55,686 bases of DNA, taken from positions 1 to 55,686 of the forward strand of contig JAFUTO010000001.1 in the NCBI GenBank assembly GCA_017484205.1, given 5' to 3'. The first letter of the stretch is position 1, and the number at the start of each line of letters is the position of its first letter. The notes under the pieces are model-generated. The model did not search any database, was not told where the DNA came from, and was given only the letters and a program-made list of their open reading frames with translations. Positions 8,655-18,448 of this stretch are shown here, one piece after another. The DNA comes from Bacilli bacterium (lineage in GTDB: Bacteria > Bacillota_I > Bacilli_A > RF39 > UBA660). The translations under genes and the position numbers were made by a program.

Positions 8655-9753
8655 ATGGAAATAACTGAACTTTTAAATATATATAATAGTTATCAAAACA
8701 GAGTAGCTGATTTATGGAGGTTACTTTGACCCAGAGACCACAAAAGAAAAAATAAAAGAATTAGAAACTATTATGAATGAACCTAATTTTTGGGATGATA
8801 AGAAGAAAAGTGAAGAGATAATTAAAGAACTAAATACTTTAAAAAGTAAATATGAAAGTATAAGTAAATTAAAAAATCATATTGAAGATAATATAAATAT
8901 GTTAGATAGTTTAAAAAATGAAATGGATGATGAAGTATTTAAACTATTACAAGAAGAAAGTATTAGCATTCAAAAAAATCTAGATAGTGTTGAGACATTA
9001 GAACTTTTAAATGGACCATATGATAATTGTGATGCTATATTAGAAATACATCCAGGAGCAGGTGGAACAGAATCTTGTGACTGGGCATCAATGTTATATA
9101 GAATGTATACAAGATGGTGTGAAAAAAAAGGATATAAATATGAAATCATAAACTATGAAGATGGTGATGAAGCAGGAATAAAGAGTGTATCTATGTTAAT
9201 ACATGGTGAATATGTTTATGGATATTTGAAATGTGAAAAAGGTGTCCATAGATTAATTAGAATATCACCATTTGATTCTAATAGTAGACGTCATACTTCT
9301 TTTGCAGCAGTTTTAACAACACCATTATATGATAATAATGATATTGATATAGTTATAAATCCAGAAGATATTAGAGTAGATGTTTATAGATCTTCAGGTA
9401 AAGGTGGACAAGGAGTTAATACAACAGATTCAGCTGTTAGAATAACTCATATACCTACTAAAATAGTAGTTACTTGTCAAAATGAAAGAAGTCAAATTCA
9501 AAATAAAGAGAAGGCAATGGAAGTATTAAAAAACAAACTATATGAATTAGAAGTAGAGAAAAAAGAAGCAGAATTAAATAAGATTAAAGGAATTAATACT
9601 GAGATAAACTTTGGTTCACAAATAAGAACATATACGATGTGTCCATATACATTAGTCAAAGATCATAGGACAAATACGGAAGTTACTGATGTTAATAAAG
9701 TCTTAGATGGAGATATTGATTCATTTATAAATGATAATTTAAAGAGGGGATAA
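8655..9753 (+). CDS. prfB: Peptide chain release factor 2 (programmed +1 frameshift)
   Basis: Full product is 365 residues, made from two frames: 24 codons from ATG 8655 to CTT 8724-8726, then a +1 slip and GAC 8728 onward. RF2 recognises UGA and UAA and releases the finished peptide. Seen: the GGQ motif in SSGKGGQGVNTTDS, which contacts the peptidyl-transferase centre, and the SPF tripeptide (RISPFDSNSRRHTSF) that defines RF2 specificity. The family length of about 365 fits only if the frameshift is included. The downstream order yitT-ftsE-ftsX resembles Bacilli. Regulation: RF2 controls its own synthesis through the in-frame TGA. Confidence 0.95.
8716..8730 (+). promoter_or_regulatory. prfB programmed frameshift site
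   Basis: GGAGG (8716-8720), three bases, then CTT TGA C (8724-8730). An internal Shine-Dalgarno-like sequence three bases before a CTT-TGA slippery pair is the conserved autoregulatory signal of bacterial prfB. When RF2 is scarce the ribosome slips +1 and makes RF2. Confidence 0.95.
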
Positions 9754-9754
9754 T

Positions 9755-10567
9755 ATGAAAAAATATTTAGGATTTATATTAGGTATTATATTAGTATCAG
9801 TAGGCTTTGAACTATTTATATTAAAAGCTAATATTATTTATGGTGGAGTTGGTGGAATAGCAATATTATTAAATAATATATATGAATTAAATATTCCTTT
9901 AACTGTATTAGTATTAGATATAATACTACTTATATTAAGTTATTTTTTGCTAGGTAGAGAAAAGACTAGTAAGTCAGTAATAGGTTCCATATTATATCCA
10001 TTATGTTTAGAATTAGTATCTTTACTAGTACCATATATACCAAAGATAGAAGTGGAGACGATTGTTTTAGTAGTTGCCGGTGCGACCTTAACAGGAATTG
10101 GTATGGGATTAGTATTAAAAGCAGGATTTACAACAGGTGGAACGGATATCATCTCGCAGTTAGTGTCTAAATATTTCAAAAAGACATTAGGTAAAGCAGT
10201 ATTCTTTACAGAAGGTACTATTATCTTATTAAGTATCTTTGTATTAGGTTTATCTAATTTCATATATTCAGTAATCGCGATATATATTATAAGTATTGTT
10301 ATAGACAAAGTATTATTGGGTATTTCTTCTTCAAAAACATTCTTTATTATTACGAATAAAGAAAGTGAAGTAAAAAATTATATTATGAATGAAATGGATA
10401 GTAATATAACTATTATTAAAAGTAAAGGTGGAAATAGTACAAATGAGAATATAATTGTATGTATTGTTTCTACAAAAGAATACGATGAAGTTAAAAAAGG
10501 TGTGCTAAATATTGATTCAGATGCATTAATATTAATAACTGATGCATATGAAGCATTTAATGTTTAA
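9755..10567 (+). CDS. YitT-family membrane protein
   Basis: 270 residues. Five or six hydrophobic helices fill the first 190 residues (starting KKYLGFILGIILVSVGFELF; GGVGGIAILLNN and TGIGMGLVLKAGFTTGGTDIISQL are typical YitT/DUF161 signatures). They are followed by a small cytoplasmic DUF2179-type domain of about 80 residues (FFIITNKESEVKNYIMNEM, TIIKSKGG). Function of the family is unknown; some members affect membrane stress or transport. It begins one base after the prfB stop, so it is probably cotranscribed with prfB. Confidence 0.85.
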   Translation: MKKYLGFILGIILVSVGFELFILKANIIYGGVGGIAILLNNIYELNIPLTVLVLDIILLILSYFLLGREKTSKSVIGSILYPLCLELVSLLVPYIPKIEVETIVLVVAGATLTGIGMGLVLKAGFTTGGTDIISQLVSKYFKKTLGKAVFFTEGTIILLSIFVLGLSNFIYSVIAIYIISIVIDKVLLGISSSKTFFIITNKESEVKNYIMNEMDSNITIIKSKGGNSTNENIIVCIVSTKEYDEVKKGVLNIDSDALILITDAYEAFNV

Positions 10568-10585
10568 AAATGTCTAAAAATGTAG

Positions 10586-10591
10586 TATAAT
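10586..10591 (+). promoter_or_regulatory. Probable -10 of ftsEX
   Basis: TATAAT preceded by TGTAG in the 46-bp gap between yitT and ftsE. No good -35 is seen. The gap also has two TAAAAATGT-like direct repeats (about 10564-10583) of unknown meaning. Confidence 0.45.
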
Positions 10592-10613
10592 TATTAAAGT
10601 AGGTGGTGAGGTT

Positions 10614-11300
10614 ATGGATCAAATAAGAGTACAAGGTGTAACTCATACATATAAATCAGGTGTTACAGCTTTATATGATTTGGATCTAACTGTTGAAAAA
10701 GGTGAATTTGTATTCATTATAGGTTCAACAGGATGTGGTAAATCAACACTAGGTAAATTATTATATCGTGAATTAAAACCAACTAAAGGTACTATATTAG
10801 TTGGTGGTATAAACGTAGGTAAAATCCCTAATCGTAAAGTATATAAAATAAGAAGAAAAATGGGTGTTGTATTCCAAGATTATAAATTGTTAGATAAATT
10901 AACGGTATACGAAAATGTTGCGTTTGCATTAGAAATATTCGGTCTTCCAAAAGACGAAATTCATGAAAAGGTAGTTAAAGCATTAGAATTAGTTGGACTT
11001 AAGAACAAACTTAAAATGTATCCAAGAGAATTATCAGGTGGAGAACAACAAAGAGTTGCTATTGCAAGAGCTATTGTTAATGGACCTAAATTGCTTATAT
11101 GTGATGAACCAACAGGTAACTTAGACCCTAAAACTAGTATGGAAGTAATGACTGTATTAGATGAAATTAATAAACTAGGTACAACAATATTGATGGTAAC
11201 ACATGATATAAATATTGTAGATAAGATGAAGAAAAGAACAGTATTATTAAATGCAGGTAGAGTTTTAAAAGATTATGCTGAAGGAGAATATACAAAATGA
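10614..11300 (+). CDS. ftsE: Cell-division ABC ATPase FtsE
   Basis: 228 residues, normal for the family. Walker A GSTGCGKSTLGK, signature LSGGEQQRVAIARAI and Walker B LLICDEPTGNLDP are all intact. FtsE is the cytoplasmic ATPase that drives FtsX, which in Gram-positive bacteria activates peptidoglycan hydrolases (often CwlO-type) during growth or division. The start has AGGTGGTGAGG upstream. The 3' end overlaps ftsX by four bases (ATGA), so translation is coupled. Confidence 0.95.
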   Translation: MDQIRVQGVTHTYKSGVTALYDLDLTVEKGEFVFIIGSTGCGKSTLGKLLYRELKPTKGTILVGGINVGKIPNRKVYKIRRKMGVVFQDYKLLDKLTVYENVAFALEIFGLPKDEIHEKVVKALELVGLKNKLKMYPRELSGGEQQRVAIARAIVNGPKLLICDEPTGNLDPKTSMEVMTVLDEINKLGTTILMVTHDINIVDKMKKRTVLLNAGRVLKDYAEGEYTK

Positions 11301-12196
11301 AAACATTCAGAATATTAGGAAGAAATATAAGAGATTCATTTAGAGGAGTATGGAGAAACTTATCACTTTCCCTAGCGTCTATTTCTTGTATTACAATTAC
11401 ATTAATCGTCGTATCTATCGCGATGATACTATCTGCAAATGTTAATAATTTTACTTCACAAATAGAAAAAGATGTTACTATAGTTGTTTTCTTGGATCAA
11501 AATATAGAAGAAGATGATATAGATTCATTATATTATGATATAGATACAATACAATATGTAGAATCTATTACTTTTAAAGGAAAAGATGAAATAGCTGGAG
11601 AAATGATGGAAGCTTCAGAAACTTATGATAGTATTATGTCTAATTGGACTCATGAAGATAACCCATTACAAGATACATATTTAGTTAAAGTAACTGATAT
11701 TGATCATATAGCTGAAGTAGCTAAAGAAATAGGATATTTAGAAAATGTATCAGTTGTTAAATATGGTGAGGGCATGGTAGAAGAATTAGTATCTATCTTT
11801 GATATGATTAAGAATGTTACAATCGTTATTGTAATTGCCTTAATCTTAGTAACCGCTTTCTTAATCGCGAATACAATCAAGATTACTATTGATTCTAGAA
11901 GAAGAGAAATAGAAATTATGAGATTAGTTGGTGCTTCAAATATTAATATTAAAATACCATTTATATTTGAAGGTTTAGTTTTAGGCGTTATAGGTTCTAT
12001 TATACCAATAATAATTACGTGCTATGGTTATGCCGCTTTATATACTAGATTGCATGGACAATTATTCTCATCAATTATTAAGTTAATAGTACCAGAACCA
12101 TTTATGTATAATGTATCATTACTATTACTTGTAATAGGTATGGTAGTTGGTATGGTAGGTTCATTAAGAGCTGTTAAAAAATATTTAAAGATATAA
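11297..12196 (+). CDS. ftsX: Cell-division membrane protein FtsX
   Basis: 299 residues. Four transmembrane helices in the FtsX layout: one at about 25-45 (SLASISCITITLIVVSIAMIL), an extracellular domain of about 120 residues (FKGKDEIAGEMMEASETYDSIM), then three helices at about 175-290 including EIEIMRLVGASNINIKIPFIFEG, the conserved motif between helices. It forms the FtsEX complex with the overlapping upstream gene and transmits ATP hydrolysis to extracellular wall hydrolases. A terminator follows immediately. Confidence 0.95.
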   Translation: MKTFRILGRNIRDSFRGVWRNLSLSLASISCITITLIVVSIAMILSANVNNFTSQIEKDVTIVVFLDQNIEEDDIDSLYYDIDTIQYVESITFKGKDEIAGEMMEASETYDSIMSNWTHEDNPLQDTYLVKVTDIDHIAEVAKEIGYLENVSVVKYGEGMVEELVSIFDMIKNVTIVIVIALILVTAFLIANTIKITIDSRRREIEIMRLVGASNINIKIPFIFEGLVLGVIGSIIPIIITCYGYAALYTRLHGQLFSSIIKLIVPEPFMYNVSLLLLVIGMVVGMVGSLRAVKKYLKI

Positions 12197-12220
12197 GAGT
12201 CTATGACTCTTTTATTTTTT
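12195..12220 (+). terminator. Terminator of prfB-yitT-ftsEX unit
   Basis: AAGAGT (12195-12200), loop CTATG, ACTCTT (12206-12211), then a T-rich tail. It starts inside the ftsX stop codon. Confidence 0.8.
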
Positions 12221-12265
12221 ATTTATTTGTGATAATATAAAAGTAAGATAATAGGAGGACTTGCT

Positions 12266-13348
12266 ATGAAAACTATTGTTAGATTAGAAAATGTTAGTAA
12301 AAGTTTCGAAAAGGACAAATATGTAATCAATAATTTGTCATTAGATGTTTATGAAGGAGAATTCTTAACATTATTAGGTTCTTCTGGATGTGGTAAAACA
12401 ACAATACTTAGAATGATATCTGGATTAGAACACGTTACAGATGGAAAAGTATATATAGATGATAAGGATGTAACAGAATTAGATCCTACCAAAAGAGAAG
12501 TAAATACAATATTTCAAAACTTCGCTTTATTTCCACATATGACTGTTTTTGAAAACGTAAGTTTTGGTTTGCGTATGAAAAAAGTTTCCAAAAAAGAAAT
12601 AGAAAGTAGAGTAAAAAAAGTATTAAAATTAGTGGAATTAGATGGTTATGAAGATAGATATCCATCTCAATTATCAGGTGGCCAACAACAAAGAGTTGCT
12701 ATCGCAAGAGGAATAGTAATGAATCCAAAAGTATTACTATTAGATGAATCATTGGCATCATTAGATTTAAAATTAAAAAGAATGATGCAAATAGAACTTA
12801 AGAAAATTCAAAGAAAATTAGGAATAACATTTATATATGTAACTCACGATCAAGATGAAGCCTTAACAATGAGTGATAGAATTATTATTATAGAAAAAGG
12901 AGTTATCAAGCAGGAAGGTAGTCCACAAGAGATATATCAAAATCCTAATTCAACATTTGTTGCGGATTTTATAGGAGAGTCAAATTTATTAACAAGCACA
13001 ATAGATAAGATAAATGATACGACCATAGATGTTAAATTTGATAATAAAATTTTTGTTGTAAACCGTGAAGAAGAAGATAATATCGGCGATAAAGTATATT
13101 TGATGATTAGACCAGAAAATGTTTTAGTATCAAATAAAGAAATTAATAATTCTTCTAAAGGCATTATTAAAACTTTAGTATATGATGGTGCTGTTACTAA
13201 ATTATTTGTAGATACTGAGGGAGATTTTGATTTAAAAGTTAATGTACAAGGTAATACTAATTATAAAGAAGGAGATACTTTATATATTGCGGTAGAAAAT
13301 AAGAATATAGTTCCTATAAGGGAGAAGAAAAATGAAAAAAGGAGATAG
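12266..13348 (+). CDS. potA: Spermidine/putrescine ABC transporter ATPase PotA
   Basis: 360 residues. ATPase domain: Walker A GSSGCGKTTILR, Q-loop FQNFALFPHMTVFENV, signature LSGGQQQRVAIARGI, Walker B LLLDESLASLD, H-loop VTHDQDEAL. It is followed by a C-terminal TOBE-type regulatory domain (about 240-360), as in PotA and other CUT1-like importers. It is the first gene of potABCD. The start has AGGAGG ten bases upstream, with a TGATAATAT -10-like element before it. It overlaps potB by 17 bases. Confidence 0.93.
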   Translation: MKTIVRLENVSKSFEKDKYVINNLSLDVYEGEFLTLLGSSGCGKTTILRMISGLEHVTDGKVYIDDKDVTELDPTKREVNTIFQNFALFPHMTVFENVSFGLRMKKVSKKEIESRVKKVLKLVELDGYEDRYPSQLSGGQQQRVAIARGIVMNPKVLLLDESLASLDLKLKRMMQIELKKIQRKLGITFIYVTHDQDEALTMSDRIIIIEKGVIKQEGSPQEIYQNPNSTFVADFIGESNLLTSTIDKINDTTIDVKFDNKIFVVNREEEDNIGDKVYLMIRPENVLVSNKEINNSSKGIIKTLVYDGAVTKLFVDTEGDFDLKVNVQGNTNYKEGDTLYIAVENKNIVPIREKKNEKRR

Positions 13349-14189
13349 ATTTTTTAAATTTATAACATTATCTCCAATAGTTATATATACAAGTTTACTT
13401 ATTCTTTTACCACTTATATATATCTTTTTCTTAAGTTTTTGTAAAAATGATTCTTATGGTGGAATAATATATGATTTTACATTATCTAATTATATTGCTA
13501 TATTTGATATAACATATTTAAATATATTTGTTAAATCGAGTTTAATTGCTTTTATAGCCACATTTATATGCATTTGTATATCTTATCCATTTGCTTTAAT
13601 ATTGCGAGAAAGAAGCGAAAATTTACAAAATTTAATGACGAAACTTATTATGATTCCATTTTTAACTAATTCTCTTATTAGAACTTATGGATGGATAGTT
13701 TTGCTAAGGAAGAATGGAATAGTTAATAGTATTTTGATAACTTCTGGTTTAATAGAAAATCCATTAAGTTTAATGTATAACAATTTGGGAATAATAATAG
13801 GTATGTCATATACATTGCTTCCATTTATGGTACTTCCAGTATGCAGTTCAGTTTTTAAGATAGATAATACTTTAATTGAAGCAGCAAGAGATTTAGGTGC
13901 CAAGCCATGGGCTATATTTAAAAAAATTATTATTCCTGAAACAATATCAGGCGTTTTCAATGGATCATTAATGGTATTTATACCTGCTATAGGTTATTTC
14001 TTTATATCGGATATCCTAGGTGGAGGTAAGGCTATGATTATTGGTAACTTAATTAAAAATCAATTTTTAACAGCTAGAAATTGGCCATTTGGATCAGCTA
14101 TTTCAATATTTTTGATAATTATAACATTCTTCTTAGTTTGGATTTATCGTAAATTAGGCGGTAAATTAGATGATTTAGGAGGGATGTAG
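13332..14189 (+). CDS. potB: Spermidine/putrescine ABC permease PotB
   Basis: 285 residues with six hydrophobic helices. The EAA loop that docks to the ATPase is visible as IEAARDLGAKPWAIFKKIIIPE (residues about 190-210), in the form usual for PotB. The start ATG follows GGGAGAAG inside the end of potA. Works as a heterodimer with PotC in the membrane to admit polyamines delivered by PotD. Confidence 0.93.
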   Translation: MKKGDRFFKFITLSPIVIYTSLLILLPLIYIFFLSFCKNDSYGGIIYDFTLSNYIAIFDITYLNIFVKSSLIAFIATFICICISYPFALILRERSENLQNLMTKLIMIPFLTNSLIRTYGWIVLLRKNGIVNSILITSGLIENPLSLMYNNLGIIIGMSYTLLPFMVLPVCSSVFKIDNTLIEAARDLGAKPWAIFKKIIIPETISGVFNGSLMVFIPAIGYFFISDILGGGKAMIIGNLIKNQFLTARNWPFGSAISIFLIIITFFLVWIYRKLGGKLDDLGGM

Positions 14190-14975
14190 ATGAAACATAA
14201 AAAATTAAAAAATATTTTTATTGGATTAGTATTGTTCTTTCTATATCTTCCAATCATTGTGTTGGTTGTATATTCTTTTAATACATCTAAAATGAATATT
14301 GTCTTTGAAGGATTTACATTTGATTGGTATAAAAATCTATTTAACAATAGAGATTTGATAGAAGCGTTTATAAATACTTTGATTATTGCTGTTACTAGTA
14401 CAGTAGTATCTACAATAATTGGCACTTTAGGTGCTGTAGGATTAAATAAATATGATTTTAAATTTAAATCATTTATTAACTTATTAATATATATACCAAT
14501 TGTTATACCTGAAATAGTATTAGGTATATCATTATTATCAATATATACATTAACAAAAATTGAGCTAGGTATGTTTACACTGATACTTTCTCATATTGCT
14601 TTTTCAATACCATTTGTTATTGTAAGTGTTAGATCAACTTTATCTAGTACATTAAAAACATACGAAGAGGCTGCCAAAGATTTAGGCGCGAATAGTATGA
14701 ACACTTTCTTTAAGGTTACTTTACCTCAAATGATGCCAGGTGTGATAAGTGGTGCTATTCTTGCATTCACATTATCGTTAGACGATGTAGTAATAAGTTA
14801 TTTCACATCAGGCCCAGGCAGTAATACTTTACCATTAAAAATATATTCAATGATAAAAACAGGAATAAGTCCTGATGTAAATGCATTATCAACATTAATG
14901 TTACTTGCTACGATGATAATCTTAACAACGTCAGCTATAATTCAAAGTAGAAAAATAGTAGGAGGTACAAAATGA
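14190..14975 (+). CDS. potC: Spermidine/putrescine ABC permease PotC
   Basis: 261 residues, six helices, EAA loop EEAAKDLGANSMNTFFKVTL at about 165-185. Begins on the base after the potB stop and overlaps potD by four bases (ATGA). FTLSLDDVVISYFTSGPGS near residue 195 is a strong PotC signature. Confidence 0.93.
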   Translation: MKHKKLKNIFIGLVLFFLYLPIIVLVVYSFNTSKMNIVFEGFTFDWYKNLFNNRDLIEAFINTLIIAVTSTVVSTIIGTLGAVGLNKYDFKFKSFINLLIYIPIVIPEIVLGISLLSIYTLTKIELGMFTLILSHIAFSIPFVIVSVRSTLSSTLKTYEEAAKDLGANSMNTFFKVTLPQMMPGVISGAILAFTLSLDDVVISYFTSGPGSNTLPLKIYSMIKTGISPDVNALSTLMLLATMIILTTSAIIQSRKIVGGTK

Positions 14976-15973
14976 AATATATTAAATTATTAATTATTAT
15001 AGTATCTCTTATATTGGTTACAGGATGCAATAGAAGTAGTGATTATGATGGAGTTTTAAATGTATTAAATTGGTCATCCTATATTCCTGATAGTGTTATT
15101 CATGACTTTGAGGAAGAATATAATATCAAAGTTAACTATGGCACATATTCATCAAATGAAGAATTACTCGCGAAAGTAACATCCTCTAAAGAAGGAACTT
15201 ATGATTTAGTATTTCCAAGTGATTATATGGTAGAACTTATGAAAGAAAAAAATATAATAATGAAATTGGATAAAGATAAAATACTCAATTATTATAATAT
15301 AGATGATACTTTTTTACACCAAAGTTATGACCCATATAATGAATATTCACTTCCATTTTTATCAACAGTAGTAGTTATTGCTGTTAACGAAGCTAATATA
15401 ACTGATAATATTACAGGATATAATGATTTATTGATGAGCAAATATAAAAATAATATTGTTATATTAGATGATCAAAGAATTGTTATAGGTATGTCTTTGA
15501 TGGCGCTAGGTTATGATATGAATGAGACTGATCCTAAGGCTTTGAAAGAAGCTGAAGAGTGGTTGATTAAGTTAAAACAAAATATTAAAGCTTATGATAG
15601 TGATAGTCCTAAAACATTTTTTATAACAGATGAAGTTGATATTGGTATTATGTGGAGTGCAGAGGCTATTTTAGCTAGAGATGAAAACCCTAATATAAAT
15701 ATAATATATCCTAGTGAAGGTCATGCTATTAGTATGGATAATTATGTAATTTTAAAAGGATCTAAGAATGTAGATAATGCATATTTATTTATAGATTATT
15801 TACTTAGAGACGATGTTAGTAAAAAAATAATTGCTGAATATCCTTATATAAGTCCAAATAAAAGTATATATAATACTATAAGTTTAGATGATATATTTAA
15901 TAAAGGATACTATGTAGAAAATATTGGTAGTAATATAAAGGAGTATGATAAGTTATGGGCTGACATTAAATAG
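14972..15973 (+). CDS. potD: Polyamine-binding lipoprotein PotD
   Basis: 333 residues. Signal peptide MKYIKLLIIIVSLILVTGC with lipobox Cys19, so it is anchored on the outer face of the membrane. LNVLNWSSYIPDSVIHDFEE and YDLVFPSDYMVELM are the family hallmarks of polyamine-binding proteins (PotD/PotF), and MWSAEAILARDENPNINIIYPSEG lies in the second lobe. Recognises spermidine or putrescine (which one is not decided here). It closes the potABCD unit. No clear hairpin follows, so some transcripts may read on into the agmatine genes. Confidence 0.92.
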   Translation: MKYIKLLIIIVSLILVTGCNRSSDYDGVLNVLNWSSYIPDSVIHDFEEEYNIKVNYGTYSSNEELLAKVTSSKEGTYDLVFPSDYMVELMKEKNIIMKLDKDKILNYYNIDDTFLHQSYDPYNEYSLPFLSTVVVIAVNEANITDNITGYNDLLMSKYKNNIVILDDQRIVIGMSLMALGYDMNETDPKALKEAEEWLIKLKQNIKAYDSDSPKTFFITDEVDIGIMWSAEAILARDENPNINIIYPSEGHAISMDNYVILKGSKNVDNAYLFIDYLLRDDVSKKIIAEYPYISPNKSIYNTISLDDIFNKGYYVENIGSNIKEYDKLWADIK

Positions 15974-16011
15974 GTATAATTTTAAGTATTTAAGCAATAG
16001 TAAAAATATAA

Positions 16012-16040
16012 TTGAAAAACAAAATTTGGAGTGGTATAAT
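16012..16040 (+). promoter_or_regulatory. Promoter of agmatine-deiminase genes
   Basis: TTGAAA (16012-16017), 17-bp spacer, TGGTATAAT with TATAAT at 16035-16040. Ideal spacing plus extended -10. The ribosome-binding site AGGAGG follows about 12 bases later. Confidence 0.75.
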
Positions 16041-16062
16041 AAAATTATAATAGGAGGTAAAT

Positions 16063-17055
16063 ATGAGTGTAAGGGTAAAAGATTACATTACAACAGAGGA
16101 TTTCACAAAAGAAGAATTGCTTGATATTCTTAATGTAAGTTTACTTATCAAAAAGAATATTAAAGCAGGATATCCACTTAATGTTTTATATCATAAATCA
16201 TTAGGTATGATATTCGAGCAAGCGTCTACAAGAACTAGAGTTTCTTTTGAAACAGCAATGACTCAATTAGGTGGACATGCTCAGTACTTAGCACCAGGAC
16301 AAATTCAACTTGGTAAACATGAAAGTATGAAAGATACTTCAATTGTATTATCTAGACTAGTTGATATTATGATGGCGCGTGTACAACAACATAATACAGT
16401 AGTTGAATTAGCAAAATATTCAACAGTTCCTGTATTAAATGGTATGAGTGATTATAATCATCCAACTCAAGAAATGGGAGATTTGATCACAATATTTGAG
16501 CACATGCCTGAAGGAAAATCTATTGAAGATTGTAAAGTTGTCTTTGTGGGTGATTGCACACAAGTATGCGCGTCACTTATGATGATTATTACAAAAATGG
16601 GTGGACATTTTGTTCACTATGGACCTAAAGATTTTCAATTAAAAGGAAAATATCTAGAAATTGCAGAAGCTAATTGTAAGGTAAGTGGAGGTAGCTATTT
16701 AGTTACTGACGATCCTGAAGAAGCTTTAAAAGATGCTGACTTCATTTATACTGATGTTTGGTATGGTTTATATGAATCTGAACTTCCAAAAGATGAAAGA
16801 ATGAAGATATTCTATCCAAAATATCAAGTTAATATGGATATGTTAAGTAAATGTGCACCTAATGTTAAATTTATGCATTGCTTACCAGCTACAAGAGGTG
16901 AAGAAGTAACTGATGAAGTTATGGATAATCCAGATGTATCAATTTGTTTTGATGAAGCTGAAAATAGACTTACAGCAATGAGAGGATTACTTGTTTATTT
17001 CATGGATAAAATGGAAGAAACAACTGAAATATGTAAGAAGAATTTAGGAGAGTAG
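16063..17055 (+). CDS. ptcA: Putrescine carbamoyltransferase
   Basis: 330 residues. Carbamoyl-phosphate site [10 protein letters not shown] (about 52-61), ARVQQHNTV in place of the ornithine-enzyme sequence, [10 protein letters not shown] and HCLPA. The QQHNTV and HPTQEMGD forms distinguish putrescine from ornithine carbamoyltransferases. In the agmatine deiminase pathway it phosphorolyses N-carbamoylputrescine to putrescine and carbamoyl phosphate. Context supports this: antiporter, agmatine deiminase and carbamate kinase follow in the order known from enterococci. Strong AGGAGG site. Confidence 0.93.
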   Translation: MSVRVKDYITTEDFTKEELLDILNVSLLIKKNIKAGYPLNVLYHKSLGMIFEQASTRTRVSFETAMTQLGGHAQYLAPGQIQLGKHESMKDTSIVLSRLVDIMMARVQQHNTVVELAKYSTVPVLNGMSDYNHPTQEMGDLITIFEHMPEGKSIEDCKVVFVGDCTQVCASLMMIITKMGGHFVHYGPKDFQLKGKYLEIAEANCKVSGGSYLVTDDPEEALKDADFIYTDVWYGLYESELPKDERMKIFYPKYQVNMDMLSKCAPNVKFMHCLPATRGEEVTDEVMDNPDVSICFDEAENRLTAMRGLLVYFMDKMEETTEICKKNLGE

Positions 17056-17056
17056 T

Positions 17057-18439
17057 ATGAAAAAGAAAAAATTTAAATTAGTCGATGCGGTTTTGGCAAC
17101 AGTTTGTATTACATTAGTTGCTGAATCAGTTCCACCAACTGCCGCAATCGGAAATTCACAATATTTTTGGTGGTTATTCTTAATAATAGCATTTTGTATT
17201 CCTTATGGAATGATTTCTGCTGAACTTGGTACAACATATCAAAGTGAAGGTGGAATGTATGACTGGGTAAAAAAGGCATTTGGTCCAAAATGGGCTGCAC
17301 GTGTAGCTTGGAATTATTGGATTAATTTCCCACTTTGGATTGCATCTTTAGCAGTAGCAGTAACAGATGTAATCGTAGGTATATTTGATATTGAATTATC
17401 ATTATTTTGGTTAATTGTTATTCAACTTGCCTATACATGGTTAGTTAGTATATTAGGTACTCAAAGAATAGGTGAAAGTAAATGGATAGTAAATATTGGA
17501 ACAGTATTTAAAATCTTATTTATGGTTGGCTTAGGTGCTTTAGGTATCTATGTGTATATTAAAACTGGTGAGTCTGCTAACCCAATTAGTAGTGTTGCTG
17601 ATCTATTACCAAGTCTAGATTTAGCTGGATTATCATTCTTATCAGTAATTATCTTTAACTTCTTAGGATTTGAAGTAGTTGCTACATTTGTAGATGATAT
17701 GGAAAAACCATCTAAAGAAATTCCAAAAGCATTAGTAGTTGGTGGTATTTTAATGGCATTATTCTATATTTTACCAGCTACAGGTATTAATATTGCAATG
17801 AGTTTGGAAGATGCTGAAGCTAGTGGTATTACTGAAAGTTTTATGATTTTACTTACTACATTAGGTGTAAGTGAAAATGCTGTTAGAATTATTGTTATAA
17901 TTGTAGGTTTAATGTTTATTTATACAATGGTAGCAAATATCGTATCATGGTCATTTGGTGTTAACTCAGTTGCTAAGTATAGTGCTGATGATGGAGGACT
18001 TCCAAAAGTATTTAGTAAAACAAATAAACAAGGTGTTCCTTATATGGCATCTATCATGAATGGTGTTGTTGCTTCAATAATTTTAATTATAGGTGTAATT
18101 TTAGGTGAAGTATCAGAAACAGCTAGTAACTTATTCTGGACATTCTTCTCTTTAAGTTTAGTAACATTATTAATTAGTTATGTACCATTATTTATGGCAT
18201 TCTTAAAATTAAGAAAAACTGACAAAACAAAAAGAGTTTATAAAGTACCAGGAGGCGAAGTATTTACAAAAGTACTTGCTATTGTACCATTTGTATTATT
18301 AATACTAGGTGTTGTATTTACTTTATTTGGTGATTTCACTGCTGAGTTTATAGGTGATAACTTACCACTAATTGTAGGTGTTGTTGTATCATTTATAATT
18401 GAAGAAATTTTAGTTGCAAGAGTAAAAGTGAAGAAATAG
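17057..18439 (+). CDS. aguD: Agmatine/putrescine antiporter (APC superfamily)
   Basis: 460 residues, about twelve transmembrane helices. The opening VLATVCITLVAESVPPTAAI and NFLGFEVVATFVDDMEKPSKE are typical of amino-acid/polyamine permeases (the latter is TM6, substrate binding). Starts one base after the ptcA stop with GGAG upstream. Position between putrescine carbamoyltransferase and agmatine deiminase identifies the likely substrates: agmatine in, putrescine out. The transport direction is inference from the pathway. Confidence 0.9.
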   Translation: MKKKKFKLVDAVLATVCITLVAESVPPTAAIGNSQYFWWLFLIIAFCIPYGMISAELGTTYQSEGGMYDWVKKAFGPKWAARVAWNYWINFPLWIASLAVAVTDVIVGIFDIELSLFWLIVIQLAYTWLVSILGTQRIGESKWIVNIGTVFKILFMVGLGALGIYVYIKTGESANPISSVADLLPSLDLAGLSFLSVIIFNFLGFEVVATFVDDMEKPSKEIPKALVVGGILMALFYILPATGINIAMSLEDAEASGITESFMILLTTLGVSENAVRIIVIIVGLMFIYTMVANIVSWSFGVNSVAKYSADDGGLPKVFSKTNKQGVPYMASIMNGVVASIILIIGVILGEVSETASNLFWTFFSLSLVTLLISYVPLFMAFLKLRKTDKTKRVYKVPGGEVFTKVLAIVPFVLLILGVVFTLFGDFTAEFIGDNLPLIVGVVVSFIIEEILVARVKVKK

Positions 18440-18448
18440 AGGTAAATT

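Noticed and set aside
8727..8729. prfB as a broken gene or TGA read as Trp
   Set aside because: The GGAGG-CTT-TGA-C site is the standard programmed frameshift; other genes end in TGA, so the standard code applies.
16063..17055. Ornithine carbamoyltransferase
   Set aside because: The QQHNTV and HPTQEMGD motifs and the agmatine gene context indicate putrescine carbamoyltransferase.
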